The position numbers and the translations under genes were made by a program. DNA of 64,000 nt from Danxiaibacter flavus (GTDB taxonomy: Bacteria; Bacteroidota; Bacteroidia; Chitinophagales; Chitinophagaceae), in the NCBI RefSeq assembly GCF_041060425.1, contig NZ_JAULBC010000002.1, positions 124,001 to 188,000 on the forward strand, written 5' to 3'. Position 1 is the stretch's first letter. Each line of letters begins with the position of its first letter. Shown one piece after another: positions 19,192 to 27,166 of the stretch. Under the pieces are notes generated by a model. The model ran no database searches and was not told where the DNA came from. It worked only from the letters and a program-made list of their open reading frames with translations.

Positions 19192-19595
19192 GTTTTTGAG
19201 TTTTAATAATGTTATCAATGTGGTTTGACGCTGAAGAATTAATGAGCTGTTTTTAAGTACGATTTACAAGGTCCGCCCGCGCCGAATGTGCATCCGGACG
19301 GGAAAGTACCTGGCATTGGAATTACTGACGGTCTTTCAACAACTGAAGGCTGTAAAAGTTTGTTGATAGTAACACCAATTTGTTGTTTTCTTTTCTTTAA
19401 ACCGAATTGCCCTGCAAATATGACTGACTTTAATTGTGGATTTGCCATGTGCCAGTAAATGGTACAATAGAATTAGTAAAAGGAAAAACACAATTGCATA
19501 AAGAAGCTGATCTGCATAGATTTTGGGATAATTTCCTGCCGACAGCAATAATCGCGATTGCTGGTTGCTATTGTTTTTTGAGGGACATATAAAAT
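19192..19595. repeat. Spacer with second copy of the gtccgcccgcgccgaatg repeat
   Basis: Bases 19255-19309 repeat the segment found at 4991-5050, starting aagtacgattta and running into a GC-rich imperfect palindrome. Nothing else is recognised until the terminator at 19596. No gene seen. Confidence 0.55.
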
Positions 19596-19628
19596 AAAAA
19601 AACGCTACCGTTTTGGTAGCGTTTTTTT
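19596..19628 (-). terminator. Rho-independent terminator after the ECF sigma gene
   Basis: A perfect stem (acgctacc / ggtagcgt, extended by A/T pairs) with a gtttt loop and T runs on both sides. It ends three bases before the stop codon end of the sigma factor gene and could also work in the other direction. Confidence 0.88.
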
Positions 19629-19630
19629 AT

Positions 19631-20308
19631 TTATTCTGAAATTGCGGAGCCGGATTGAAGATCTTTAATCTTATCCATCACCCTGCTTACCATCCCATCA
19701 CAGTAAACGCGATTAAACTCAAAGATCTCTTCTGGTTGATAGTACTTTTCAATCTCCTTTCTCAGCATACTTTTAGCGCGATTAAGGCGGGTTTTCACAT
19801 TGGCCTGGCTAATATTCAGCGTTTCGGCCGTTTCCTCAATACTAAAGCCATTTATCTCACGGAGAGAGAACACCATCCGGTAATCCAGGCTGAGTTGCTT
19901 TAATGCATTTTCCACTATTAATCCCAGCTCCTTGTTGACAACGGAATTGGCAGTATCGGCGTTTCGGTTGGATGAATACATTGGAACTGATTTATCACTG
20001 ATCTCTGATGGTGTTTCATTGCTAAAGCTTAGTTTATGCTTTTTGTGAAAGCAGTTGTTCAGCATTATCCTGGTAATCCAGGTTTTGAATGCCGCATGAC
20101 CCGCAAATTTTGAGAGGTTACGGTAGGCATCGATAAATGTCTCCTGCATAAGGTCCTGTGTATCTTCATGGCTATAGTTATAGCTCCTACCCGTCTTGTA
20201 AAGAATGGCGTTATTTCTTCGGATGATGATCTCAAACAAGGCCACTTCGCCATTCAATATAAGCTTTATCAATTGCTGGTCTGAATACTGGTCTGGTACG
20301 TCTTTCAT
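19631..20308 (-). CDS. RNA polymerase ECF sigma factor
   Basis: A 225-residue sigma-70 family factor of the extracytoplasmic function group. Region 2 is seen in DLMQETFIDAYRNLSKFAGHAAFKTWITRIMLNNC (as DLMQETFIDAYRNL and FKTWITRIMLNNC) and region 4 in LSLDYRMVFSLREINGFSIEETAETLNISQANVKTRLNRAK, whose helix-turn-helix ends with VKTRLNRAK. A C-terminal tail of about 45 residues (YYQPEEIFEFNRVYCDGMVSRVMDKIK) extends past region 4, with a pair of aromatic and cysteine residues. No anti-sigma gene is adjacent. It begins 9 bases after a DoxX-like membrane protein gene, so the two form an operon. Confidence 0.9.
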   Translation of the reverse strand: MKDVPDQYSDQQLIKLILNGEVALFEIIIRRNNAILYKTGRSYNYSHEDTQDLMQETFIDAYRNLSKFAGHAAFKTWITRIMLNNCFHKKHKLSFSNETPSEISDKSVPMYSSNRNADTANSVVNKELGLIVENALKQLSLDYRMVFSLREINGFSIEETAETLNISQANVKTRLNRAKSMLRKEIEKYYQPEEIFEFNRVYCDGMVSRVMDKIKDLQSGSAISE

Positions 20309-20317
20309 ATTTTTTTG

Positions 20318-20701
20318 TTATGCAACAATTTTTGCAATCCGGGATAGCGAGAACGCTCCTATTGCCATTACAAGGTCACGAACTGCAACGTCAAAATAAT
20401 GACCGCCGAATATTAGCGTCAAGGCGATTAATGTTAACCATGCTGCAACAATAATTGCACCAACAGCCGGTTTTAGCAATACAATAACACCGGCAATTAT
20501 TTCAATTACGCCAACAACCATCATAAATGTATGAGGCTGAAGCGGAAGCATACCCTCCATTTTCGGACTAAGATAGTGTTCCCAATTGGTTATTAAATTG
20601 GTGAACTTGTCAAGACCCGCCACAATTGGTACCAGGCCATATGTGAGCCTTAAGAGATTGAACGTAGGCCTGATGGCCTGATTTAAATTAATGCTTTCCA
20701 T
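20318..20701 (-). CDS. DoxX-like integral membrane protein
   Basis: A 127-residue protein with four predicted membrane segments (near TYGLVPIVAGLDKF, FMMVVGVIEIIAGVIVLL, GAIIVAAWLTLIALTLIF and LVMAIGAFSLSRI). The pattern YGLVPIVAGLDKFTNL, GVIEIIAGV and a final DLVMAIGAFSLS matches the DoxX/DoxD-like superfamily, whose roles range from quinone-linked oxidation to poorly known membrane functions. It directly precedes an ECF sigma factor gene (9-base gap), an arrangement in which the membrane protein may be co-regulated with, or sense for, the sigma factor; that is inference. Confidence 0.78.
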   Translation of the reverse strand: MESINLNQAIRPTFNLLRLTYGLVPIVAGLDKFTNLITNWEHYLSPKMEGMLPLQPHTFMMVVGVIEIIAGVIVLLKPAVGAIIVAAWLTLIALTLIFGGHYFDVAVRDLVMAIGAFSLSRIAKIVA

Positions 20702-20828
20702 TTCTTTTGATTTAGTGTTCTTCTTTAATAGAGTGTGCGAGAAATGAAAAGGTTACAAATGATACTGAAATTTTATCTGCATTAAGATTTACTAAAACTT
20801 CGTTGGAAGAAATCCGATTTGCATGCAG

Positions 20829-21431
20829 CTAATACAGATTGTTGCCAATTTTTAATTGAATCTTATAGCCAATGAGCTGTTGCGTCTCACCACTTTCGGG
20901 CAGTAGAACGTTTGTTATAGCAAAAAAATTTTTCGCCAGTATAATTTGTACGCGGCCATAATACGTTTTGGAATTTACATCTGTGAATTCAGCTTTTTCA
21001 ATACCGCCATCAACGGTTATCTTTTTTAAACTATCAAACTCCGAGTACGTTTCTACTAATAATTTAAAGGCCACTGCCGCTGCGATCTCGTCGGAAAACT
21101 CAAAACAAAGGCTGATTTCTGAAATATTGTCCAGCCATTCAGGATCACTATAAGTCTTTTGGGTGATGGCCAATTGCCCACTGCTAAACTTTCCGTTAAA
21201 AAATGGATGCTTTTCAAAAATGTATGTATTCGTAACAGTAATAAATGATGGCGGTGTTTTATATTCCTGGGGGTGATCGGTCCGCGTACGATCCGTTTCC
21301 TTATAAAAAACCGGAACATATTTTCTCGCAAACATCTCGATTGAAGGGTGCGGATTTAGCGATAACACGCCGAAAAAAAGTTGATCGGTATAGCTATCAA
21401 GAGTGAGATTGGAATTGTCTTGAGTCGTCAT
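20829..21431 (-). CDS. Unknown 200-residue protein
   Basis: A soluble protein without signal peptide or membrane segment and without a family I recognise. It has a beta-rich look (FITVTNTYIFEKHP, GQLAITQKTYSDPEW, YYGRVQIILAKNFFAITNVLLP). The middle part, SEISLCFEFSDEIAAAVAFKLLVETYSEFDSLKKI, could form a helix flanked by strands. It follows a spacer of 127 bases from the DoxX-like gene and precedes a PhyH gene on the same strand by 82 bases. Function unknown. Confidence 0.65.
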   Translation of the reverse strand: MTTQDNSNLTLDSYTDQLFFGVLSLNPHPSIEMFARKYVPVFYKETDRTRTDHPQEYKTPPSFITVTNTYIFEKHPFFNGKFSSGQLAITQKTYSDPEWLDNISEISLCFEFSDEIAAAVAFKLLVETYSEFDSLKKITVDGGIEKAEFTDVNSKTYYGRVQIILAKNFFAITNVLLPESGETQQLIGYKIQLKIGNNLY

Positions 21432-21512
21432 ACTAAAATTTTACTCAGGTCAAAATTTCGGGTTCTTTTGAAAGGTAATAATACACTCCGTGAAAAACAA
21501 GCTTGCCCGGTT

Positions 21513-22271
21513 TTAACTGAAATTAACTCCTGCAATATCAATGCCCCGATCTGTTTGTATACAACTCAGATCAAATTTTTCAGACCACCTTAACCCTGCC
21601 GGTAGTTCCAGATCAGAAAATTCAATGTGAATTACACGTCGCGGCATGTCGTTGATTGTTCTTCCTGAGCTATGCAACAGCAATGGCCGCATCAGCATAA
21701 TACCGCCCTGAGGAACAGCACAAACTACCTCTTTTTCAATATTCCAGTCAATTGCTTCGGGTCTGTAAATTCCTTTCAGGTGAGAGCCGGGAACAACCCG
21801 TAATGCGCCGTTATCTCCACTTGTCTCATCCAGATGAATGCGTATAGTTAAAATTTGTTGCAGTATTTCCAGTGGCGGTTGAACAGCAAATTGGTTTTGC
21901 TTCACTGTCCATGGTCCAAAGCCTGCCATTTCATTTTTTTTGTCTACGGAAATAGTCAGGTCCTGATGGTAAGAAACATACCAATTTGAAGTTTTCGGCT
22001 TATCGAAATATATGCTTTTAACAACAAAATAGTTGCCTTTAAAAAAGTTTTTAAGAACTGCATGTAAGCGGCTATTAAAAATGATTTCAAGGATTTCAGG
22101 TAGTTCCTTCAAAAATTGTCGAATGGCAAAGAGTTCGGTTGACCGCCTGAAGGTTTCTTTACTTTTTTCCGCAGAGTCAATGACATTCAGAATACGCTCA
22201 ATGTCGTCTGCGGAATAAATATTCCTAACTGTTGCAAAACCACGCTCATTTAATCCATCCCTATAATTCAT
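21513..22271 (-). CDS. Phytanoyl-CoA dioxygenase (PhyH) family protein
   Basis: An iron(II)/2-oxoglutarate-dependent oxygenase-like protein, 252 residues. The iron-binding HxD motif is YHQDLTISV (H102, D104 from this start) and the distal histidine lies in LLLHSSGRTIND, followed by the R that binds 2-oxoglutarate (PRRVIHIEF). RVVPGSHLKG is also characteristic. Members hydroxylate lipids, amino acids or natural products; substrate is not inferable. An ATG at 22367 would add 32 residues (including a hydrophobic PVFFFF), but conserved sequence begins at MNYRDGLNERGF, so 22271 is preferred. Upstream at 22414 sits a perfect hairpin of a repeat family. Confidence 0.8.
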   Translation of the reverse strand: MNYRDGLNERGFATVRNIYSADDIERILNVIDSAEKSKETFRRSTELFAIRQFLKELPEILEIIFNSRLHAVLKNFFKGNYFVVKSIYFDKPKTSNWYVSYHQDLTISVDKKNEMAGFGPWTVKQNQFAVQPPLEILQQILTIRIHLDETSGDNGALRVVPGSHLKGIYRPEAIDWNIEKEVVCAVPQGGIMLMRPLLLHSSGRTINDMPRRVIHIEFSDLELPAGLRWSEKFDLSCIQTDRGIDIAGVNFS

Positions 22272-22413
22272 TACTGACAGGGTTTTAGTGTCTTTAAAAA
22301 AGAAAAATACAGGATTCAAAATAGCTGCGGGAGAAACGAAAATTCCTGGTGGCAGCTCGTATTTCATCCACGTGTGAAAAATACCGAATCTTTCATTGTG
22401 AGATCACAATCGC

Positions 22414-22460
22414 GACGTAAAAGTGTCCTACATTTTCGAAATGTAGGACACTTTTACGTC
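22414..22460. repeat. Perfect 22-bp hairpin, copy 1 of the gtgtcctacattt family
   Basis: Two perfectly complementary 22-base arms (gacgtaaaagtgtcctac then attt) and a 3-base loop tcg. Two further copies lie at 23666-23708 and 30408-30454. Between copies, stem bases change on both arms together (aaaagtgtcctac here, aaacgtgtcctgc and aaaggtgtcctac in the others), so pairing is preserved. It lacks a T run, so a plain intrinsic terminator is not the best explanation. Confidence 0.9.
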
Positions 22461-22560
22461 AGCAAGCAAGTTGCCGGGCCCGGTATCAATTGATTTCCTC
22501 AATTAATGCTTGGATATCCCAACAACGGTCATGCATTGCCGTAGTTTCACACGCTGTACA

Positions 22561-23361
22561 TTACTTTTTTATTGCATATCCGCAATAAAGTATATTCATA
22601 TCCTTGCTTTCCACAAGCCAGAAATGTTTTCCAAGCTCTGCAAAATTCCATTCACCTTTTGCACGCTTTCTAAGAAAACCAAGCATTTGGGGAATGGATA
22701 CATTTGGCTGAGATCCCCCATGCTCCTGCCATTCTAAATTGTTTTTCGCCAAAAGTTCTTTAATCTCCCCTGGTTTAATAAACATTTTCCAAACGTGAAG
22801 ATTGGGTGGCATAAATGCCCATCGTTTCCATTCCTGCCAGATCTTAATTGCCACCAACTTGCTCACGAAAGTGCGATTAAGTGTATCATAGATGAAAACA
22901 CCGCCTGATTTCAATACTCTTGAAATTTCAGAGATAACTTTTGGAAGGTCGCGTACATGCTCCAGAACATCACAGCAGAAAACACAGTCAAATGACTGAT
23001 CAGGATACGGGATCTGCTCACCTGTACCCTTTTCATAAACGATAGAAAGGCCTTCTGCCCTTGCATGATTGCGTGCTGTTTCAAGCGATTCGTCTGCAGG
23101 ATCTATACCGGTAGTAGAAAATCCCATCTTACAGATTTCTTCAGCAAGAATTCCGCCACCGCTGCCAACCTCAAGCGCCTTTTTATTCTTGGCGTCTATG
23201 TTCAGTTTTTCCAAAACCCTGGCTGCATAACCTACCCGCCATGGATTTATAGATGTCTTCAGCAGATACAAAATATTATCAGGTGTCCACCATATATCAC
23301 CTTGTGATTTATAGACTTCATTATTGATCTGGTCGTAAATCTCTTTTGCAATTTTTTCCAT
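22561..23361 (-). CDS. UbiG-like class I SAM-dependent methyltransferase
   Basis: A 266-residue Rossmann methyltransferase. Motif I is ALEVGSGGGILAEEICKMG (about 62-80), motif post-I is TTGIDPADES, and motif II is FDCVFCCDVLEHVRDLP with the EHV of quinone-O-methyltransferases; LKSGGVFIYDTLNRTFVSKLVAI is the lid region, and a C-terminal LVESKDMNILYCGYAIKK ends it. It resembles UbiG, but Bacteroidota use menaquinone and do not make ubiquinone, so the substrate is likely another phenolic or lipid compound. It is flanked by PhyH on one side and hairpin repeats on both. Confidence 0.82.
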   Translation of the reverse strand: MEKIAKEIYDQINNEVYKSQGDIWWTPDNILYLLKTSINPWRVGYAARVLEKLNIDAKNKKALEVGSGGGILAEEICKMGFSTTGIDPADESLETARNHARAEGLSIVYEKGTGEQIPYPDQSFDCVFCCDVLEHVRDLPKVISEISRVLKSGGVFIYDTLNRTFVSKLVAIKIWQEWKRWAFMPPNLHVWKMFIKPGEIKELLAKNNLEWQEHGGSQPNVSIPQMLGFLRKRAKGEWNFAELGKHFWLVESKDMNILYCGYAIKK

Positions 23362-23809
23362 TTTTATTGCTTGAAAGTTTATGAAGAAGGTTAAAACGCT
23401 TTATTTATTACTAACAAGCCTATACACTAATTTCACTATCCTATCGCTACATGCCGAAACTGCATTTGTGTTCGCGAAACAGATACGAGACCGATCTTAC
23501 ATTGAAACACTAGCGGGATACATTGGGGATGAGATTCACCTGGTCAGGTACGGATCGCATTTGCCAGTCTGGATTATTTCTGTTGTTAAATTATTTGTTG
23601 TGGATGAAAAATGCAAGCACTTAAGCAGAATTTATTTCGCCCGTCAAAAAGAAACATTTTCATGGCGTAAACGTGTCCTGCATTTTTAAAATGCAGGACA
23701 CGTTTACGTCGGCAAAAACCCAAGTTTGGTCAAAGATGCCACGACGTGACGTATCTATACATTTGCGATGCACGCACATCGGTCGAATAACCAGTCTCCT
23801 TCTACTTTT
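23362..23809. other. Intergenic region containing hairpin copy 2
   Basis: Apart from the hairpin at 23666-23708 this 448-base region holds no supported gene. A plus-strand open frame of 102 codons (23381-23689) starts with a signal-peptide-like stretch but runs into the hairpin and shows no recognisable domain; I regard it as unproven. Confidence 0.45.
23666..23708. repeat. Perfect 20-bp hairpin, copy 2 of the gtgtcctacattt family
   Basis: Arms of 20 bases (cgtaaacgtgtcctgcattt and its complement) around a 3-base loop tta. Compared with copy 1, one base in each arm near the middle (ta to tg/ca) and one near the base (a to c/g) are changed in step, so every pair is still Watson-Crick. Located between the methyltransferase start and the GNAT end. 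Confidence 0.9.
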
Positions 23810-24244
23810 TCATACCTTCTGATCCAGTTCAAAAAGAATATAACTTTCTTCTCCCTCCCCACCTTTTGCCTTTTCAGTAAATCCTTTGCCTGTATAAAAA
23901 GCTACTGCTTTGGTATTCAGTTCCAAACACTTTAAGCTGACGGGAAGCCCTGTCTTCTCAATGGCCTTTTCCAATAATTTGCCTCCAATACCAAGGTTTT
24001 GATATGCACTGTCAACAAACAAATGATGAATAAAATTGTCAGGCAACCAGATTGAAATAAATCCAACCAACCGGTTATCACAAAGCGCCACTAAAATAGT
24101 CTCGCCTTCTGTTTCTTTATCAAAATCATCCGGATGAAACGAGGCTGCATCTTTCCAGGCAAAAGTCTTTTGCCGTTCTTTTAAAAACAGCATTCTCAAA
24201 TCGGGCTGATCGGAAGGCCGGCTTTCAATAATAATAATATTCAT
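23810..24244 (-). CDS. GNAT family N-acetyltransferase
   Basis: A 144-residue acetyltransferase that moves the acetyl group of acetyl-CoA to an amine or similar acceptor. The acetyl-CoA loop is LFVDSAYQNLGIGGKLLEKAIEKTG, with QNLGIGG as the Q/RxxGxG/A motif at about residues 84-90, followed by LELNTKAVAFYTGKGF, the typical helix and strand before the C-terminus. Substrate unknown. It is transcribed toward the methyltransferase group and has an ECF42-type sigma factor upstream on the same strand 50 bases away. Confidence 0.86.
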   Translation of the reverse strand: MNIIIIESRPSDQPDLRMLFLKERQKTFAWKDAASFHPDDFDKETEGETILVALCDNRLVGFISIWLPDNFIHHLFVDSAYQNLGIGGKLLEKAIEKTGLPVSLKCLELNTKAVAFYTGKGFTEKAKGGEGEESYILFELDQKV

Positions 24245-24294
24245 TCGTTTAACAGATCTTATAAAACAGTTTCAATATAGCCGTTGTCGCATTT

Positions 24295-25536
24295 CTAGTG
24301 TTGACTTTTCTCTTTCGTAAGTTTCTTAATTTCCTTTGTCAGCGTGTGTATTTCCATTTGGGATTTTGTTAATGCAATAGCCTGCTGATAGTAGCTGATT
24401 GACTTGCCCACATCAACAGTTGAATACAAATAACCCAATAAAGAAAGGTATTGAGTGTTGTTATTCAGCTTTAATTTTTCAGCTTCCGTGATAGCTTTTT
24501 CGCTTCCATACACCCGGGCGAATGCAAACGCACGGTTCAATGCAGTTACAGGCGAATATTCAATAAGAATAAGCTGATTGTATAGTTGTAAGATATGTTG
24601 CCATTTGTTTTTATTGGCAGGCGTAGTATGCCAGTAAGCTATAGTGGCTTCTAAGTGATATTTTGATACTTCGTCGCCATAATACGCATTTATTAAGTAG
24701 TGATTTCCTTTTTGAATTAATTCGTCATCCCACAAACGTCTATCCTGATCCTCAAAAAGAATTGCTTCTCCTTCTTCATTAGTTCTTGCATTAAGACGTG
24801 AACTTTGAAAACACATTAACGCCAGCAGGGCATTTGTTGAAGGCATATTTGTTAACACATTTTCAGTAAGTATAGCTCCGAGCCTGAGCGCTTCTGAGCA
24901 CAGTTCCTTCCTGATCATCCTATTATTAGTTTTTGAAAAATACCCTTCATTAAACAGCAGGTATACTGTTTTTAAAACACTATTCAACCTGGCTTCAATT
25001 TGAGTTTTGGATAAAGCACCAATATTAAAGTTCCCATTGCGAAGATTGATCCGGGCTCTGTATAAACGCTTTTTAATGGTTTCAATGTTTGTCAAAAAAG
25101 CGTTTGCAATTTCTTCTACACTAAATCCACAAAGAATCTGAAGCGCCAGGCAGACTTGTGATTCGGCCGGATTATCCGGATCACAAACGGAAAAAATCAT
25201 TGCCAATTGGCTATCTGCAATATTTTGATTGCTGAACTCAACATCTTTTTCTGTTTCAAATCCATTTTGTTTAGCAACTTCTTTTAATTGCTTTTCAGAA
25301 ACAGCGTTGTGTTTAAAATAGTCCCTGACTTTATTTTTTGCAACTGTATAAAGCCAGGCCGTGGGATTGTCAGGAACGCCTTTAATTCCCCAAACTTCCG
25401 TCGCCTTCAAAAAAGTTTCGCTTGCAATATCCTCAGCTATTTCAAGATTCTTTAGCTTATAGGAATGATATAGAACAGCAATTATTTTACTGTACTCCCT
25501 CCTAAACAAATGTGGTATAAGTTCATCCTGCTGCAT
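24295..25536 (-). CDS. ECF42-type RNA polymerase sigma factor
   Basis: A 413-residue sigma factor of the large ECF class with a C-terminal extension. Region 2 is seen in LKNLEIAEDIASETFLKATEVWGIKGVPDNPTAWLYTVAKNKVRDYF (as AEDIASETFLKA and PTAWLYTVAKNKVRDYF), region 4 in LCGFSVEEIANAFLTNIETIKKRLYRARINLR, and the tail from about residue 190 (LFNEGYF, EALRLGAIL, LALMCFQSSRLNAR, LLGYLYSTV) is the TPR-like SigJ/ECF42 extension. Bacteria with ECF42 factors usually carry a DGPF/YciI gene beside them, as here (25581). The ATG at 25536 is chosen because an upstream ATG at 25557 lies inside the terminator hairpin of the preceding gene. Confidence 0.9.
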   Translation of the reverse strand: MQQDELIPHLFRREYSKIIAVLYHSYKLKNLEIAEDIASETFLKATEVWGIKGVPDNPTAWLYTVAKNKVRDYFKHNAVSEKQLKEVAKQNGFETEKDVEFSNQNIADSQLAMIFSVCDPDNPAESQVCLALQILCGFSVEEIANAFLTNIETIKKRLYRARINLRNGNFNIGALSKTQIEARLNSVLKTVYLLFNEGYFSKTNNRMIRKELCSEALRLGAILTENVLTNMPSTNALLALMCFQSSRLNARTNEEGEAILFEDQDRRLWDDELIQKGNHYLINAYYGDEVSKYHLEATIAYWHTTPANKNKWQHILQLYNQLILIEYSPVTALNRAFAFARVYGSEKAITEAEKLKLNNNTQYLSLLGYLYSTVDVGKSISYYQQAIALTKSQMEIHTLTKEIKKLTKEKSQH

Positions 25537-25545
25537 AACGTAAAA

Positions 25546-25571
25546 AGGCCCTTGCACATTTACAAGGGCCT
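25546..25571 (-). terminator. Terminator hairpin between DGPF and ECF42 genes
   Basis: A 9-base perfect stem (aggcccttg / caagggcct) with an 8-base loop and a T run on the minus strand. It lies just past the stop of the DGPF gene and just before the start of the sigma factor, so it would reduce or end transcription between the two partners. Confidence 0.8.
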
Positions 25572-25580
25572 AGATTATAA

Positions 25581-25922
25581 TTACAGTGCGTTAATTTCTC
25601 TTATTTCAACATTTCCGCCAAATGAAAGAATTGGGCAACCATCTGCCAGTGCGGTTGCTTCATCCATAGAGGTAGCTTTAACGAGAGAATATCCTAAAAT
25701 TGATTCCTTTATTTCAGTATAAGGACCATCAGAAACCAGGCCATCACTTTTTAAAACCTGTCCTGAACTCATCAACCGGTTACCGCGATCGGCCAGTTTA
25801 CCCTGAGCTGCAATACCAGCAACCCAATTCATCCACCGTTGTGTTATAGCCTGCATTTCTTCAGGCGAGCCTTTAGGCATAGTTTTATAATCGGCTCTGT
25901 AGACCAATAAAAATTCTTTCAT
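25581..25922 (-). CDS. DGPF/YciI-related protein
   Basis: A small cytosolic protein of about 113 residues with a ferredoxin-like dimeric alpha/beta-barrel fold. The family signature is SDGPYTEIKESILGYSLV; the start MKEFLLVYRADYKTMPKGSPEEM is also typical, with GKLADRGNRL in the middle. The family has no proven general reaction. In many bacteria it is encoded next to an ECF42 sigma factor, as here, and is thought to be regulated by it. The ATG at 25922 is preferred over one at 25946, which adds only eight residues. Confidence 0.88.
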   Translation of the reverse strand: MKEFLLVYRADYKTMPKGSPEEMQAITQRWMNWVAGIAAQGKLADRGNRLMSSGQVLKSDGLVSDGPYTEIKESILGYSLVKATSMDEATALADGCPILSFGGNVEIREINAL

Positions 25923-25998
25923 TTTAAACGATTTTATAGTTAACAACTAATAGCAATTTCTTTTTTGGAATGCTTGCAAAAGCGCATTTCATTTTTTA

Positions 25999-26211
25999 TC
26001 AGGCAATCATACCGGCATTAAACTGTTCCAAAGTTACACCGCTTGCCCTTGCGTTGGCCCCGAAAACTTTGTCAGTGATCGTTTTAAGTTTTTCCGGAGT
26101 TCGGCCCATTAGAAAAACCCTTGCCCCTTCGCCGCCAAAGGCTCTCGCAATTGAACCACCAACGGATCTGTTACCGTAAATGACTGCAACTTTGTTTTTT
26201 AGTTTGTTCAT
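25999..26211 (-). pseudogene. N-terminal remnant of a short-chain dehydrogenase (SDR)
   Basis: A 70-codon frame holding only the nucleotide-binding start of an SDR: NKVAVIYGNRSVGGSIARAFGGEG followed by ARVFLMGRTPEKLKTITDKV. The usual catalytic SYK triad and substrate-binding half are missing and there is no continuation in another frame in the following 50 bases. The glycine-rich motif also reads GNRSVGGSI instead of GxxxGIG, which argues for decay. It sits next to the DGPF gene. It is probably a deletion remnant rather than a working small protein. Confidence 0.75.
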
Positions 26212-26519
26212 TTTTTGATGTTTTGTTACAGTTTAAAGACGATTTAAGTTTTGGGATGGGGACAAAATATTTTTATTTTTTTGTTGCTCGAATAACTCAA
26301 CAATAACCAGGGAGGATAAGGGTTACACAGAGAAATACAGGAGAAGACACGGAGTTACACAGAGAAAATCTCCGTGCTCTCAGTGCTTTCTCCTGAATTT
26401 CTCTGTGTAACTATTATGGCTGTTATGCGACAGAACGCCCAATGACATAGCATAGCCAGATCTTTAAAAAAATAAAGAGGCAAATCCTGCCTCTTTATTT
26501 TTTTTCATCAGACGTTTAT
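26212..26519. repeat. Spacer with ttacacagagaaatacagg inverted repeat and terminator
   Basis: Bases 26313-26411 are an imperfect inverted repeat: agttacacagagaaatacag style words on the left and aatttctctgtgtaact on the right. This belongs to the same family as 16688-16790, 44329-44440 and 59371-59565. The terminator at 26468 follows. No gene seen. Confidence 0.65.
26468..26502 (-). terminator. Rho-independent terminator after the coiled-coil gene
   Basis: A 15-base perfect stem (aataaagaggca / tgcctctttatt, extended by A/T pairs) with a 5-base loop, continuing into a T run. It lies 18 bases after the stop codon of the gene at 26520. Confidence 0.88.
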
Positions 26520-26801
26520 TTAACCTTCAGTTGGTTCTTCCGTTACAAGAAGATTATTCTTTCTGGCAAAATCATTCCTGTAATCCTGCAACTCTTCAAT
26601 TAACCTGGTTATTGTGTCAACGGAGTTATCTGCATGATCGTGCACATCAGGTAATGCCTTATCCAATAAGTTCACCCCAACATTTATATTTTCTGCTTCC
26701 AGTTGTGTAATCTTTTTAAGCAGTGATATCTGGGAATTTTTAACATCATCCAATTCACGAAGCATTTTATCCATGGCTTCTAGTTTAGCGCGCTTTTCCA
26801 T
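26520..26801 (-). CDS. Unknown coiled-coil protein
   Basis: A 93-residue protein starting MEKRAKLEAMDKMLRELDDVK and continuing as an almost uninterrupted helix with heptad-like spacing (LLKKITQLEAENINVG, DTITRLIEELQDYRNDFARKNNLL). No family recognised. An in-frame ATG at 26951 would give 143 residues, but the extra N-terminus (MPEHRIDQAIDW...) looks less protein-like, so 26801 is preferred with moderate confidence. It stands alone with its own terminator. Confidence 0.6.
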   Translation of the reverse strand: MEKRAKLEAMDKMLRELDDVKNSQISLLKKITQLEAENINVGVNLLDKALPDVHDHADNSVDTITRLIEELQDYRNDFARKNNLLVTEEPTEG

Positions 26802-27166
26802 AATTAACTGTTTTATGTCAATGATGCCACAAACACCATGCAGGTAATAGTGCCAGATCGTCTTTTTAACATTTAGCCTCATTATTGGGGCACTACGATA
26901 AATAATCATAGTAAGCCAATCAATTGCCTGATCAATCCGATGTTCAGGCATCCAAAATGCAATTCAATTATTGTATCAGACTGACTATTAGACGTGTAAG
27001 AACAAGCTGCCAAAAATCATTCGACCGCCTCCTTTAAAGGAAGATTTAACCCAAACAACCCGGTTTAAATTATACATTTAAAAAACTAATTTTCCGAGAA
27101 ATAATCCACCTGACTGACAAGGATCATCGAACTGTTTCTATATAAACGTCAATTAAACAAATGGTC
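26802..27166. other. Divergent intergenic region
   Basis: Separates the coiled-coil gene (minus) and the YciI-like gene (plus). No clear promoter box, repeat or RNA was recognised; 26802-26951 may still be coding if the longer start is used. Confidence 0.4.

Noticed and set aside
23381..23689. 102-codon plus-strand frame with a signal-like start next to the methyltransferase
   Set aside because: Ends inside the palindromic hairpin, has no recognisable domain and no conservation that can be seen; kept only as a remote possibility.
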